Made by a program: the position numbers and the translations under genes. From Sycobia sp. Sy_11 (lineage: Eukaryota; Arthropoda; Insecta; Hymenoptera; Epichrysomallidae), in assembly GCA_018907035.1 (NCBI GenBank), contig JACCIC010000063.1, positions 2,556,001 to 2,620,000 on the forward strand: 64,000 nucleotides of DNA, given 5' to 3'. Under the pieces are notes generated by a model. That model saw only the letters and a list, made by a program, of their open reading frames with translations. It did not search any database and was not told the origin of the DNA. This document shows, one piece after another, positions 45,643 to 58,129 of this stretch. The stretch's first letter is position 1, and every line of letters begins with the position of its first letter.

Positions 45643-46405
45643 TACCTGTTCTAAAAAATTAAAAAAATGTAATATTTCAACAATGCCAATTATTAATAAT
45701 CAAATCAATAATATCATAAATTTAGGAAAACACAAAAAAAAATGTGGAAAAAACTGGAGTAGTATATACAATTATTGGTAAAAATTGTGATGCAATATAT
45801 ATATATAGGTGAAACTAAGTGAAAGTTAAAAGATCGTATTAACGACCATAAAAAAACAATTCTGACGCTGTTATTAATATACAGTGTAAAGATTATTGAC
45901 ACACTTATAATTGAGATAATGTAAATATATTAGATATTGACAATCATTTGAAAAAACGCACTTTGTCTGAAATTTTTTTTATACAACCTAATATCATACG
46001 CAGTGTTAATAAAAAAAGACACGTTCTTTCTTAGCAAAATATACTTAGACATAATCTTATTTTTATAATTTTAGAATATATTTTGACTTAAATTTTATAA
46101 TTAGTTCTTGATTTGTTATGTTTATGTGATCGTAATTGACTTATCAACTTTGACATTGTCAATATTAAAATTTTCATCAGTTTGACTTAGTCTCAGCGTT
46201 TGCTTTTAAATTTAATTGTAAGTGTTGATTTATTTATCGTACGGTATTTCTCACTGTTATATAATTTTGATATGTAATTATTTGAATATTATTTTTATTA
46301 AAGCACTTGAAGAGGTTCACAATACCTGTCGACGAAACGTTGTGAAATAAAAATATTTTGAGTCTTTTATTAGCCCGAACCTGATCGAAATAATTATATT
46401 TATAT
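45643..46405 (+). mobile_element. PLE 3' fragment with GIY-YIG remnant
   Basis: Collinear with 4695-5590: C-terminal GIY-YIG (KNCDAIYI then GETK and KDRINDH in shifted frames), the 3' untranslated part once (no 123-bp duplication), and the terminal repeat with CCTGTCGACGAAACGTTGTG and the TTCACAA/TTGTGAA arms. It ends at the same ATCGAAATAATTATATTTAT sequence as its sisters. Serves as the uninterrupted reference for the insertion at 33634-34160. Confidence 0.82.
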
Positions 46406-47038
46406 ACATATAAATTGGATGTTTGTTCCTTTTATGCAGAGCGCCGATACATGATTCAAATGTTTTATTATTTTTGGACAGATCGGCCTAAGTTCATCAC
46501 CAAAATCGGACGCGATTGACCATGATAAATTTCCTCGCTATCGAAAAAAATATAATCGATGCTCGTTTCCTGTCATTTCTTTTCGGATCCGTAAGTCTCT
46601 GCCTACATATTCAAGCTCTAGCCTTTCGACCGAAAATCCAAATCCTGCATTTTTTATTTTCTATTAAACATTGGTTAATGATTGAAAAGCTAAGAACGAT
46701 AATAATCTATACAAATGTGGTAATGTGTCTAGTCAGTTCTCGGACAGCCGATATAATAGAAAAAATTACAACACTAGAAAGAAAAACGGCAAGACTTTGC
46801 TTCAACTGCTAAATAAAAAAAGAATTTCAAATTCATCTTTCTATAGAAAAGCAGAAATTATTAGAATCGATGTGTTCATGATCACGATTATAAGAAATTA
46901 TTTAAGCGGATTAAGAAATGTGAATAATCCAATCATGAAAACATTTTTGAATGTCAACAATGACACAATCATGGAAATGATAAATAGCTAGAACAAAACA
47001 AGTATATAATAAATAATACAGGTATACCCATAATTTAT
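46406..47038. other. Unidentified sequence with small open frames
   Basis: Two overlapping frames (46516-46812 and 46725-46991) together look like remnants of a longer protein (KLRTIIIYTNVV, then ITTLERKTARLCFNC and, in the next frame, SNSSFYRKAEIIR). They might belong to a LINE C-terminal region, but the match is too weak to name. Confidence 0.3.
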
Positions 47039-47040
47039 TA

Positions 47041-48276
47041 TTAGGTGTACAAATAAGTTTCCGCCGTTTTTTATAAAGAAATAAGAATTTATTGTAAAAA
47101 AAGGTACAAATAATGTCATTCAAAATATTTCCCATCACTTTTTATTACTTTTGACCATCTTTCGGGCATCAAGTGGGTACCCCGTCAAAAAAATTGCTCT
47201 TCTTTTGAGGCGATCCACGAATCGACCCATTTCTTCAATTCCTCGTAAGGAGTGAAGTGCTGCTCAGGCAGACCATGATTTATCGACTGGAATAGGTGGT
47301 AGTCCAAAGGAGCAATGTCTGGTGAATACCGCGGGTGGGGTAGGGCGTCCCAATTCAGTGCTTCTAACGTTTCCTTTACGATTTTTGCAGCATGTGGCCG
47401 AGCGTTGTCATGATTAAAAATTATTTTATCGTGCCTTTTGGCATATTGGGGACGTTTAGTCTTCAACGCTCAGCTCAATTCTATCAACTGTTGTTGGTAA
47501 CGTTCCCCAGTCACGGTTTGATTGTGTTGGAGTAGTTCCTAATAAATTACTCCAAGCTAATCCCACCAAATGCACAGCATTAGCTTCTTACCATGAATGT
47601 TTGGCTTGGCCATCGAAGTAGAGGCATGCCTGGGCTTACCCCATGACTACCTACGCTTCGAGTTGCCGTACTGAATCCACTTTTCGTCTCCTGTCATGAT
47701 TCGATGTAGAAATCCTTTGCGATTTTGCCTTTGAAGTAATTGTTCGCAAGCGAATAAGCGACGCTCGACGTCTCTTAGGTTCAGTTCGTAAGAAACCCAA
47801 TTTTCTTGCTTTTGGGCCATACCCAGGGTTTTGAGACGTTGTGAAATAACTTGCCGAGTCACTCCTAACTCTTGTGCAACTACTTCTTGCGTTTGGCATG
47901 GGACTTCCTCCAGTAAAGATCCCCATATTGTGTCACCATACACTTTTGGCCTGAAATCACTTCCGGTAACTTATCTTACTCAAATTTACATCGCCATATG
48001 CTTCTCTGAGTAGCCGATATGCTTCAGCTGCAGATTGCTTTCAATAAAAAAAGTAAATTAACAATTACCGCAAATGACGCTTACTTGGCTCAAACCTTCA
48101 CATCTTAACACGATGAAAACTAAGTGATGCCAGCAAAAAGTCAGAGGTGTTAAAAGGTTATACTGTTTCCAAATGCTAACATATACTATAGGTCATTTTA
48201 CAGCTGACAATTTCGATGTTATTTTTATCGGTGGTGCCATCTTTGCAAAAGGTTGGAAACTTATTTGTACACCTAA
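47041..48276 (-). mobile_element. Mariner copy, reverse strand, decayed
   Basis: 1236 bp, TA at both flanks (47039-47040, 48277-48278). Both ends start TTAGGTGTACAAATAAGTTTCC reading inwards, a perfect 22-bp TIR. The interior encodes a transposase related to, but clearly distinct from, that of the intact mariner at 10 kb. Confidence 0.92.
47185..48110 (-). pseudogene. Mariner transposase, decayed
   Basis: On the reverse strand the N-terminus (RFEPSKRHLR, SAAEAYRLLREAYGD at about 48095-47985) is followed by a shift and loss of part of the hinge. 47943-47647 is open with EEVPCQTQEVVAQELGVTRQ, WVSYEL and MTGDEKWIQYG (first catalytic Asp). The middle (47640-47470) is shifted. 47466-47185 is open with FNHDNARPHA and, 34 residues later, the third Asp in YSPDIAPLDYHLF. 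The DDD residues are thus retained, although the gene is broken. The last residues are truncated by a stop after EEQFF. Confidence 0.9.
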
Positions 48277-50247
48277 TATATATATATATATTAATAGCAA
48301 AAATACCAATAAGAAAAATTATAGATTTACAGCTTATAAGCAACTCAATTATAACTAAACTTAATAGTAAAAGATAGAAAAATATTACGTAAATTTAGTT
48401 ATAAATAACTTAAATGTATATAAGTCTGTATATTTTAAGTTGATATAAATAATAAATATAAGTAAATAAGTATAGATACCCCCTTTTAACGAGTTCCCAC
48501 ATTGTTTCCTTCATTAATCCCATACACATAGAAATAAACATCGCTAGCTTTTTTTGACTCACATTGTATTTTTTAACAGCGCATGAAAAAGGTAATTATG
48601 TAAACAATGGCAACAAAAGCGGCACTCGTCACCATTTTACAAAAACAAAAACATAATTTTGTTTTGGTTTTATATTTTGTTTTGGTTTTATATTTTGTTT
48701 TTGCTATAATGTATTGTAATTTTTTTTCATAAGCATATATTTAAAAAAAAGTGTTTGCGTTGAAAATTAAGTTGCACTGCATTGCGTTGCGTTGCTTACA
48801 GCATGAAATAATAAGTTGTTTCCAAATAGACTCGCCATCATAACTAAATTGGATGTTGAAGGATATATGCTGTCAAGATCATGCAATCAAGGCGCACAAA
48901 CTCAATATTGATAAGATGGGTTTGTAGTTTTTCTCGCATAGAATTAAAAGGACAATAATAAGTTTCGGAATAATTTGCAAGTGTGTTATATTCTAGCACG
49001 ATAACCGAGATCCAATTGCGTGATGACGTTTGATTCTATAGATCGCTTAATTCTTATGCATAACATTCGTTAAACGAGAAAGTTAATTTTTTATTTATAT
49101 AATTTAAAATTATTTTGTTGATGTACGTCAGGTAGAACTTTAAATGCGTCAGAAAAAGACAATCATATAGGATCGAATCTCACAGAGAATCTTGATCTTT
49201 ATTATCGTTGTTAACACGTAAACATGTAAATTATTACTATTATTATAAATAAGCTATGAGATCCAATAATGCATACATATACTAATATAGCTTCATTAGA
49301 AATGTATTGTTTAAATTTTATTTTTTTTTAATCGAGTACTAAAACTAATAGTTACATACACAAGTTTTTCTGACTATCTCGCACATATTCAATTTAATTG
49401 AGAATAGGACAGCTAAAATTCTAAAAAACCACAGAGCTTATTTTAGAAATAATCAAAAATATCCTACTGAATCTGGACTTAATTCCTAAACTTAATGTGA
49501 TGATGCCTGATTCTTGATCGATATTAAAATTTGGTTGGATAAATAAATTAAATTATAGCCTATTATAAGGATACGCTTTTATTGTTTTCAATGTAGATCT
49601 AATGTCAAAAATACGTTCTATAACTATACAAATATTTAATAACTTTATGGTTAATTAATTTACAAGAAAATGGTTGTCCTTAATGTTTTGCACACGATTT
49701 TTTAAGTTGTAAATAAGAAATGTATATACTCTTTTTTAGTCGAGACTATATATGAACGAAAATGATATCTTAACTTTATTATAGGAGCGATGTTGATAAT
49801 GTAAAATATATTCTGAAAATAATTTCACATTTGAATATCTTTAATGATTTAAAATATCTTTCGAAGAAAATAAATAAAAAAATAGTATTTTATATTTATC
49901 CGTAATTTATTCTGTGTGAATCAAAATATGTAATTTAAAATGAAAATACTTAATCTTGAAATTATGAGTACCTTTTCGAATTTTATTATTCTCACTGGAA
50001 GAGTACATGAATAGTGAGCGCAAATAGCCTTTTTGAGTTACATATACTTATGAATATTTGTAATATTGAAAACGATTTCGCCATATCCAACAACTGAACA
50101 AAAAAAGATGAGGGAAGAGGAGCGAAAGTATAACAAGAAAAAAGCAGGCGGAAGAGCATTAAACACAAATTGACCTGAACCAGCAATACTAAGTTTTACA
50201 CACGGAGAAGCCAACCCTAATTGGTTGAATAGCTGTATCGCATGGAT

Positions 50248-50248
<1 letters not shown>

Positions 50249-50298
<50 letters not shown>
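50249..50298. repeat. (CT)n microsatellite
   Basis: CT array of about 50 bp, followed by a short interrupted one to 50332. Confidence 0.95.
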
Positions 50299-50302
<4 letters not shown>

Positions 50303-50767
50303 GCCCTCTTTCTCTATCTCTCTCTCTCTCTGTTTTCTTCCATCTTTTTGTATTGTTTCATTTGTACAATGATATGACGGAAATGTCAATCAGTTAATAA
50401 ACATAATAAATCTGGCTAATTTTCGCCTTTGTGATCATCATTGTGTTAGACTAAAAGACCTGGAGGAAGCCAGAAGTAACCATAAGAATAAAAGAAAAGA
50501 GACAAAGAAGAGAGAGAGAGAGAAAAAGAGAGGGGGGAGAAAGAGACTCTTTGGGTTAGAGGAATAAGTGGCCATTATGCGGTCTTATGATTGATACAAT
50601 TCGTATCTCGACAGCTAGTTCCGCATTTTTCAATGTAGCACCGCCGGCCGCAACCGCTGTCGTCACCAAGCACACACCCGTGCAAAAATTCTTAAAGCGA
50701 ATCTTTTTAACGGCACAAGGGTCCACACGTGGCGTTGCTAATCACTTGTCACAGTATTCATTCTCAT

Positions 50768-50771
<4 letters not shown>

Positions 50772-50822
<51 letters not shown>
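50772..50822. repeat. (CT)n microsatellite
   Basis: CT array of about 50 bp; poly Ser-Leu frames through it are artefacts. Confidence 0.95.
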
Positions 50823-50826
<4 letters not shown>

Positions 50827-53167
50827 TTTTTCTTATTGTATTTGTCATTTTGTTCTTTCATTAGTATTATGTTTTTGTATTTATCGAGATTCATGCACAT
50901 TGTCTATCAGTTTTCTTCTCATTAATTAATGTCGGTTGTTCATCGATCAGCGAGTTTTTTTCCGTTGACCTTAGTTTTCTCAATAAATGAATAATTATGC
51001 GGGATTTCTCCGAATCACGAATGTAAAAGATTTTAAATATATTATTCAATTCATTATTTGTCAATATTTACTAGTCAATCAGAAATACAGAATCCGGGTT
51101 TTCATTTAATAAAAGAAACTTGAAAATATATGTGAAGACTTTATTAGATCTTTAAAAAAAATAGGAGGAAACTTAAATTCCATTCGACAAGAACAAAAAG
51201 ACAAATAATTATATGGCCATGGTGGTATTCTCGCATAAAGCGAAAACTATGGGCAGACAGCAGTAATGGGATAGCCTATAGGTGAAGGTAAAATGAACAG
51301 GTTTTTCTGCACATTCGTAGTGGTCTAAATATGATAAAATATATGGCCTCCAGTACCAATGCTTGTTTCTTTAGACTGAGCAATAAACAACTATTTCTCT
51401 AATATTTTTCATTGGCCGAGATTCTTTTCATCAGAGTCTCCATTTTTTTAAAGTACAGTTAACAAAAACTAGATTCCTGCAGTTCTAGATAATTGTTAAA
51501 CAAATAGTACAAAAACAGAGGAGAATTAATCCAATTTTTGACATATATCTTTAAAATCTTTTCAGTTATAGGGATATAATAATGTTTTTAGTGAGTTTGA
51601 TGAACATTCGGCATAGTAACATTATAAATCATGATAATGATGTTCGATTTAATTTAAAAATTATAATAAAATATATACAATAAGGTAGTATTATTAAAAT
51701 ATAAATAAAAATATATATTTCTATATTTTTTGTTGTTTCTTCTGGCATGACAACATTACAAAAATTGTTTTTCTTTATTGCATTCGCTGTGACTTTCAAA
51801 TGTTTCTTTTCTTTTAAGTTTTAATAAACTCTAAAATAGTTTACATAATCCTCAATTTAAAAAAAATATTTAAATGTAAAATTGAGTTACTATTTTATTT
51901 TTTATTATTTTAACGTATCGTAGTTATACTTAAGGTTTCTTGTTTGGATTTTAGAGTCTATTTAATTAAAAACTATAACTTATGTTTAATTATATTGTAA
52001 ACACATGAAATATATTGGCTATTTGTACTAAAAATGTCTGCGCTAGTCATGGTCATGACGTCAAAATGTGGTTGTCTTTAAAAACTCGTTAAATATGCAA
52101 AAACTACAGTTACTGTGAGAGAACGCTTGAAATGTTTTGCATTAAACCTACAGGTTCATCTGTGACATGCATATATCTGTGAATTATAACATACTTAGGT
52201 TTAATTATCATCTCGAGCTGTTTTTTAGCTTCTGCGCTCATCTTATTTATATCTCTTTGCAAGTTTGTTTCTTTTTACAGTCTTTAAAAAAAATGTTTAT
52301 TGAGCTTCCAAAGAAAAATGCTCAAAGTATTAAGCAGGAATCCATCCAACGTAATTTTGTTTCCGTTTCGAATAAATAATTGATGGTTTGGTTGCATTAT
52401 TTTCAACCGTATGTAAATACTATTCTAGTTTGTAAAACAAAATTAATTATAATATATCTTCTCCATCAACGCATTAGTTAATTTCTAATAAATAGTATAA
52501 AAAATATCTAGAGATAAGAGTGCCGTGTCCAGTTGAGGAGTAATTTATTTTTCTCAAAATCAAAGCCCTGCTATACATCAAGATTCAGAAAAAAGCGACC
52601 ATAGCTCTAAGTCTTGCGTAACTAGTAGCCTTTTTCTGTACATTTCTTCATGTAACCCCAGACATAATTGCATGGAATTGAACCAAAGAAATCTCAGTAC
52701 AGCATTAATTAGCATTCTCCTTTTCTCTCTTAACTGCTTACCAATATATATTAAGCACAATTGACAGCAAAACGTCGAATGACTTGTTGAGGGTGGCGAC
52801 CACTCAGTAGTTCGTCCCCTTCCCGCGTGTCTTACAGCTATAAATCCATTTTTCGTTAGTTGTCATGCAGATCAACAGTCTTTGACAGGATTATATAGTA
52901 TACTCAATATAATCGGTGTTTCTGTGGTAATTGATCAACGTGGCTTATGAAGATCGAGATGAAAAAATTGCATATAAAATACAATGGTCATTTTGTAACA
53001 TTTCTCGTATATTCTGTACTATGTATTAATGTTTCTTATCGAATTACAAACGTGGATTTAGTAATTGAAAAAACTGGACAGTTTTTTACGCAGTGAGGGG
53101 GTGGCGTACAATGACTTCAGATATAAATGCTTTAATATACACAACAATTTCATTACGGAAACGTATT

Positions 53168-54333
53168 TGTAACGGATTGTTTCTTAATACGCGCCGAATA
53201 CAAATTTGTTGTTTAATAAAATTATATCGTTATTTATACAGATTTATACAAGTTAATTTTTTGATTTTATAGAAGTTAATTTTCATACAAGTTAATTATA
53301 TGCGTCTCCCAAATAAGATAGATATATATATTGTATTCGCGTGTTATCATACAAAAAGTAGGTTGTTATGTTTCGTTTATATTTTCGTCAATATGTTTCG
53401 TTTGTATTGCGTTCTGATTACGTTAAATTCATAAAGCTCCGTGTATCAAATAACCAACCTGTAAAGAAAAATTGTGAGGTGAAAATGCAAGGAAAGAAAC
53501 TTTCATGAATATTTCGATTATATATATAGTAAAAAAAAAAGGTAAAACTGGTAGTTCTGCCTCGCGCCGTTACCAACTCGCGTGTACGGAGGCCTACGTA
53601 CACGTGTAGCCAAATGTATTGAAAACACAGTGGTTTTCTGATGGCACAATGTACTCTCTAGGAAGTCTAACGTTCGCGTTTGAGTCGTAAGGTGTGCGCG
53701 GGGACCCCCCGAGAATGCTTGGCAGTGAGTAGTAACGTGCGCGAGAGGTCGAGAGAGACACGAAAAAAAAGAGAGGGAGAACTAGATAAATTTGACTCAG
53801 AACCGCCTTGCCTTTTCACCACTGCGAAGAATAAAAAGAATACGCTGTCCGCGAAAGCGAGCGCGCGCTATTCGCCTTTGCGCGGAATAGGGAAACTTCC
53901 CGCCTCGTCTTCGTCAAAGTAGACCTGCAGAGCGCGGCTTTGATAGTGCGCACGACAATGGCCGCAGGTGATAGGGCGAAAAACTTGGCTGCTCTGTCGA
54001 GGCGGGGGAATAGAGCGCGGTTTCGATAATGCGCGCGTCAACGGACGCATATGATAGGGCCGAAACTTTACCGCGCTGTAGCGGCGAGCAAGAAGAGCGC
54101 GATCGCAAAATGCGCGCGCTAATGTCTCTGAGATTCGACCGAATATTTCACCGCTCTCCCCACTCTGTAGCGACAGGGGGAGAGAGTGCGGGCTTTAAAA
54201 GGCCGAGCGGCGAGCAGCGGCGGGGATTTTTTCTGTTACTGTAGTGGGACACCGTACAAGCAATAAAAGTAATAAAACATATAAAAATTATTTTTTTCGA
54301 GAACCTGCTCCTTTTCCCAATATTTCCACCACA
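53168..54333 (+). mobile_element. Solo LTR inserted in Gypsy B LTR
   Basis: 1166 bp from TGTAACGG to CCACCACA with a 5-bp duplication GTATT at 53163-53167 and 54334-54338. Contains a GC-rich U3 with three ~82-bp tandem repeats, a TATA-like CTTTAAAAGG at 54193-54202 and AATAAA at 54262-54267, i.e. a forward promoter/polyadenylation layout. No internal region is present, so it arose by LTR-LTR recombination. The parent family is not otherwise in the window. Confidence 0.8.
53931..54115 (+). repeat. ~82-bp tandem repeats in solo LTR U3
   Basis: Units start at 53931, 54014 and 54096 with AGCGCG(G/A), followed by TGATAGTGCGC or CGATAATGCGC and a GATAGGGC(C)GAAA block. A related partial unit precedes them near 53850. 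Their position upstream of the TATA-like box suggests enhancer repeats. Confidence 0.7.
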
Positions 54334-54743
54334 GTATTACAAATACAAATATAGTACTGGGAACGTGTGGCGATATTACGAGTGTCGCGGAGAGTGTCTC
54401 TATCCATACTATCGGCCGGGACGCTTCATCTCTATAAGTTTCCGTAATTACTGTTGGACCTAACGGTACTTTACCTTACTAGTCCATACTTATCATCAAC
54501 CTGTATGTACGCGGTCGCTATATGAACCGCTAGTTAGTATTAACGATATACATGTATATTTTATCTTTATTTGATTGTATCTGTATCACTAATGCAGAAG
54601 GAAAACGTTATTTATTGAAATCTAGTCTATAAATGTTCCGTAAAGTACACTCGACGATCTAATTTTATTGTAAACCAACTATTTTCTGCCTTCATTGGCG
54701 TTTTCTTTTGACATGGCTGAATACTAGTCAGATCATCGTCTTC

Positions 54744-55560
54744 CTATGTGTTATTCGGAGTTGGTAGAGGCTTACTTGTATCCCCTAGTAATAAATGCAC
54801 CGGTTTCAGGCGATCTATGCTGAGGCATGAATTCCTTCCTTTGATTCTTATAACAAACGTTTTTTTTCTCTCGATAACTTCGTACGATCGTTTTTTTCGT
54901 TGCATAGATCTGGAGAAAAACATATAAGCATTTTCATCATTCTTTGAGCACAAAGATTTTTCTTTCTCCATGTTTGCAAACTGGACTTGGTCGTACCGTA
55001 TTGAATCGAATTGAAACGTCTTTCACAAAGTCGGTTGATATATTCTCTATACGTTGTTGAGTGAAAAATTATCCTGAAAGAGTAACGTTTTTCAGTGTAC
55101 CAGCTTAGCTGCTGTTGTATTTCAGTCATCCTTAATCGCTGTGCGTATACACAAGTGAGAAGATAGCCAAAACACGCCAAATCAGTTGAGGTCCCACGAG
55201 TCATTATGCACGAGTTCGAATCTGCTGTCAATCGCTAGCATACCTATGGAGGTGTGTACGTGTCGCATGACTTTTTATCACTGGTATGGGACGCATGCTC
55301 ATGAACACTGCAGTATATCCTTGCGTATTGCAGGCGACACAGAACGTTCTGCAACGAGCTTTTGAATAGTTCTTTCACTCTTTACACTAATCTGTGCAGA
55401 GAGTTAAAAATTTGGCATTGGAGTACTTTCGGGACATACAGGCGAACTTTTACCATAGATGCATTGCAGTACAGCGTTGTCTTTGATTCTTCAACCTCTT
55501 TAATTTAAAAACTGAATCCGCTTTTAATAAATCCTGTAACTACTGTTCATTTGTGATGCT
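54744..55560 (-). pseudogene. Gypsy B integrase
   Basis: Reverse-strand pieces: about 55560-55250 with VSPAIRKDILQCS, then VMRHVHTSIGMLAIDSRFEL and VHNDSWDL (first catalytic Asp of the integrase core, near 55200). The second half of the core is missing or unrecognisable. 54971-54744 gives SYEVIERKKTFVIRIKGRN and SCLSIDRLKPVHLL, the C-terminal domain next to the LTR. Function is excluded by frameshifts and loss of the D35E part. Confidence 0.8.
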
Positions 55561-55686
55561 GCTATTGTGTCCGCTTATACTGCTTCAGCACCTTCAATGC
55601 ACAACAAAGTTCCTGCGATCACGTTATTTATGCCGCTAATGTGCCACATATATCTGTCGTAAATTATGCGATATAATCGAGGTGTC

Positions 55687-55759
55687 CCGTCGTTGATTAG
55701 CACTGATATTTGGAAACATAAATAGAGCGACGTGAAAGAATATAAAGAAAAACAAAAAA
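55687..55759 (+). mobile_element. tRNA-derived SINE, short 3' fragment, nested
   Basis: Starts at CCGTCGTTGATTAGCACTGA and ends in GAGCGACGTGAAAGAATATA plus A-rich tail. TSD of 14 bp with one mismatch: ATAATCGAGGTGTC (55673-55686) and ATAATCGAGCTGTC (55760-55773). Inserted in Gypsy B pol between RNase H and integrase. Confidence 0.87.
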
Positions 55760-55799
55760 ATAATCGAGCTGTCATCACTGTCTTGATGAACATCTCTTT

Positions 55800-56082
55800 A
55801 ATTTATGTTGGAAGGTAAAAATAAGCGGCTTGTGATCAGTATAAATGGTAAGCGAACGTCTTTCAATAGCGTATCAGAAATGTTTCAAGGTCACACATAC
55901 GGCAAATAACTCTGGATTATGTGGGCTCTATTTACGTTTAGCACCGTTTAGAGCTTTCAAAAAGGCTAAGGATTTCCAAGCACCCTCTGTACGTTGTTGT
56001 AGCATTGAGTCTATTGCGAAATCAGAGGCACCAACAGTAAGTGCGAGTGTCGCACTGGCGGCAGAATGCGCAAGTATAGTTT
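55800..56082 (-). pseudogene. Gypsy B RNase H
   Basis: Reverse strand reads LAHSAASATLALTVGASDFA then IDSMLQQRTEGAWKSLAF, and after a shift LKHF and YAIERRSLTIYTDHKPL. These are the DAS-type first motif (with D changed to G at one position) and the TDHKPL motif of Gypsy RNase H. It is cut off from RT by the insertion at 56083-56794. Confidence 0.83.
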
Positions 56083-56794
56083 ATAACCGCGTTTGTGTCA
56101 TGTACACGGTTACTTAATTTATCATCGTCGCGGAATTCGTCACAGGGAAACTAACCTGAAAATATGTAGGAGATGGCAGAACCGGGATGTCGATGTCTGG
56201 GAGGTTAATAATCACACGGTGTTTAATTATAACGATAGTAATACTTTATTTAAGTATTGGTGGCGTCGCACTAGGTGTTCCGGTACGCGGGTGCAATGTC
56301 AGCGATGGCGGAGAAGGCGTTTACACATTAATTATGAATGAGATACGGAAAACACTTGCCGTATTAGCTGGTGTAGGTGTGCTACTGGCTCTCTTTCTCT
56401 ATCGCTCTCGCTCTTTCGGAGACTGCTGCTAACGATGGCGACAGTCTGCCTTGCTGGCGGGCTTTGGTACTGGCCTACTGGGAGGGACATGGTGGTTGAA
56501 CGCCGATCTTCCTTCCTTCACTATGTCGGGATATTCGGCTTTTGGTGCCGAGGGAGACGATGGCCTCTCATGGGTCAGGGCTAGTTGGACAGGGTGCAGA
56601 CGTACGGGATGGCTTGGGTGCGTCCGCACTCGTCTGTGGCTGGGCAAAGAAGAGGCAATGGCGAGCTCACTCTCTCTTCGCTTTCTCTTTTCTCCTAGGT
56701 GCTTGACGTGCATTCTCGTGGCTTATTTTTACGCGTGCGCTCACAAGGTTTTTAAACTGCGCAAAATGCGCGACCGCCGATTTGGACGGTTACA
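56083..56794. mobile_element. ~0.7 kb insertion in Gypsy B pol, probable solo LTR
   Basis: The RT side ends with AFKTMKTALANT and the RNase H side resumes with LAHSAAS, contiguous in Gypsy proteins, so 712 bp are inserted. On the reverse strand the insert starts TGTAACCGTCC and ends near CGGTTATA, with an AATAAAG signal about 170 bp before its end. Base composition is GC-rich on the RT side. A clean TSD is not visible, so LTR identity is inferred. Confidence 0.55.
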
Positions 56795-57640
56795 ATTTGT
56801 ATTCGCGAGCGCGGTTTTCATGGTTTTGAATGCGTCTTCGGCTGCTTGTGTCCAAATGAGCGGGAATTTTCCAGTCCTCTTTGGGCCGGCTAACATTTTA
56901 TATAGTGGTCTTTTTGCAGCGCGACTGCTTTCGGAATGAATCGCCTATAAATATTGATCATTCTCAGAAAACGCCATACCTTGATGAACGATTGCGGCTT
57001 GAGGAAATCTTTTACGGCTATCATTTTTTCTTCGAATGAACGTGTGCCTTCAGTATCGACACCGTATCCTAACAACTGCACTCTTAGGTGCCCGAATTCC
57101 CTATTCACTCAATCTTTTAAACAGAGTTCTACAATGCATTTCATACTACTCCTCACTAAACGATGCCATCAATATATCGTCAATATGAATACAACGAAAA
57201 TCTAATCCCCACAAATGTTGTCAATGAATTACTGAAAGGATTCTTTAAAATGAACGGCATTCGGACGAACTCATATAGCCGAAGGGTGTCATTATCGATG
57301 TTTTCTCAACGTTAGTCTCAGCTGCTGGAATTTGGTGATACGATCTTACTAGATCAATTGTAGAAAAATTAACTGTCCAACGAGAGCGTGTGAAAAATCC
57401 TGAATATTCGATACAGGTTAACGATCAACAATTTCCCGATTATTAATCGCACGGTAATCCCTGCCCGGACGTAACTTGTTATCTTTTTTTGGCATTATAT
57501 ATAATGCTGTGACCCATTGACTTTGGGAAACTCGAATAATAACTTTCTCCAACATAACCTCGAATTCGTTGCGGTCGAGTTCATTTCGTCTGGCGGCAGT
57601 CTTCTTGGTCGACCGAATACAGGTTGACCAGGCATTATTT
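56795..57640 (-). pseudogene. Gypsy B reverse transcriptase
   Basis: Reverse-strand order: FGRPRRLPPDE (57620), a region equivalent to the SPWASPLH motif (about 57530), the RAI.NR region (57440), an FSTIDLVRSYHQIP-type motif A (57360), MTPFG (57290) and catalytic IHIDDIL (about 57190-57170, YIDD changed to HIDD). The open frame 57108-56890 then reads LLGYGVDTEGTRSFEEK and RFLRMINIYRRFIPKAVALQ. At least five frame changes. Confidence 0.87.
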
Positions 57641-57736
57641 CGATTCAGTGCAGGACACTATTTTTAACTTCATTTTTCTAATCTTTAGCCGAGAGAACTC
57701 TGGGTACTCGGATAAGATGCGATGGTATCGAGATTC

Positions 57737-57980
57737 TCAAGAAACCGTGTGGATCGAATCGACTTCTCTAGCTGCTATCTGTCCGCGTGTCTTCACTGAA
57801 GTTAACGCATCTATGAGGCAATGATGTCGTGTATCGATAGGTGAACCGAAATGTGATAAAAAATCAATTCTGATAATCGAAATTGGCATACCAGCTATGA
57901 TAAAGGGCCATGTAAAACTGCGTCGCATTCGAAAATTCAGCTGCATTTTTATAATATAGTATAACGTTATGAGCATTCTA
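57737..57980 (-). pseudogene. Gypsy B pre-RT (protease end)
   Basis: Open reverse frame with LNFRMRRSFTWPFIIAGMPI, then IDFLSHFGSPIDTRHHCLID, the conserved segment between the aspartic protease core and RT in this Gypsy group. The catalytic DTG upstream is not recognisable. Confidence 0.75.
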
Positions 57981-58129
57981 TTTTCGGCGGAAAGTTCATA
58001 ATATATTTTTTTTCTAACCAGACACTTTCAATCACAGAAAAACACATAACTCAGTGCCCGTATCTTATGAAACGGAAATTTCGTTATAAGTCGAGAACGA
58101 AACTGCGACGCGTTTCATTTCTGCCAGTG

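Larger units (their letters stand above)
48279..53093. other. No recognised gene
   Basis: AT-rich DNA with two CT arrays (listed separately) and a polypurine stretch at 50490-50550. 50580-50760 is GC-richer (CACCGCCGGCCGCAACCGCT) and could be unique host DNA. A 60-residue reverse frame at 52578-52760 (INAVLRFLWFNSMQLCLGL) looks protein-like but I cannot place it. Confidence 0.45.
53094..54522 (-). repeat. Gypsy B 3' LTR, split by a solo LTR
   Basis: 53094-53167 (TAAATGCTTTAATATACACA, TTACGGAAAC) and 54334-54522 (ACAAATACAAATATAGTACT, GTGTGGCGATATT, GTAATTACTGTT, TAACGGTACTT) match 58883-59141 as one continuous segment once 53168-54333 is removed. Confidence 0.85.

Noticed and set aside
46516..46991. 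Pair of overlapping frames as a LINE C-terminus
   Set aside because: Only vague similarity and no catalytic motif; listed as unidentified sequence.
55845..56939. Several forward frames of 80-160 residues
   Set aside because: Antisense to the reverse-strand Gypsy B RNase H and the inserted unit; no forward homology.
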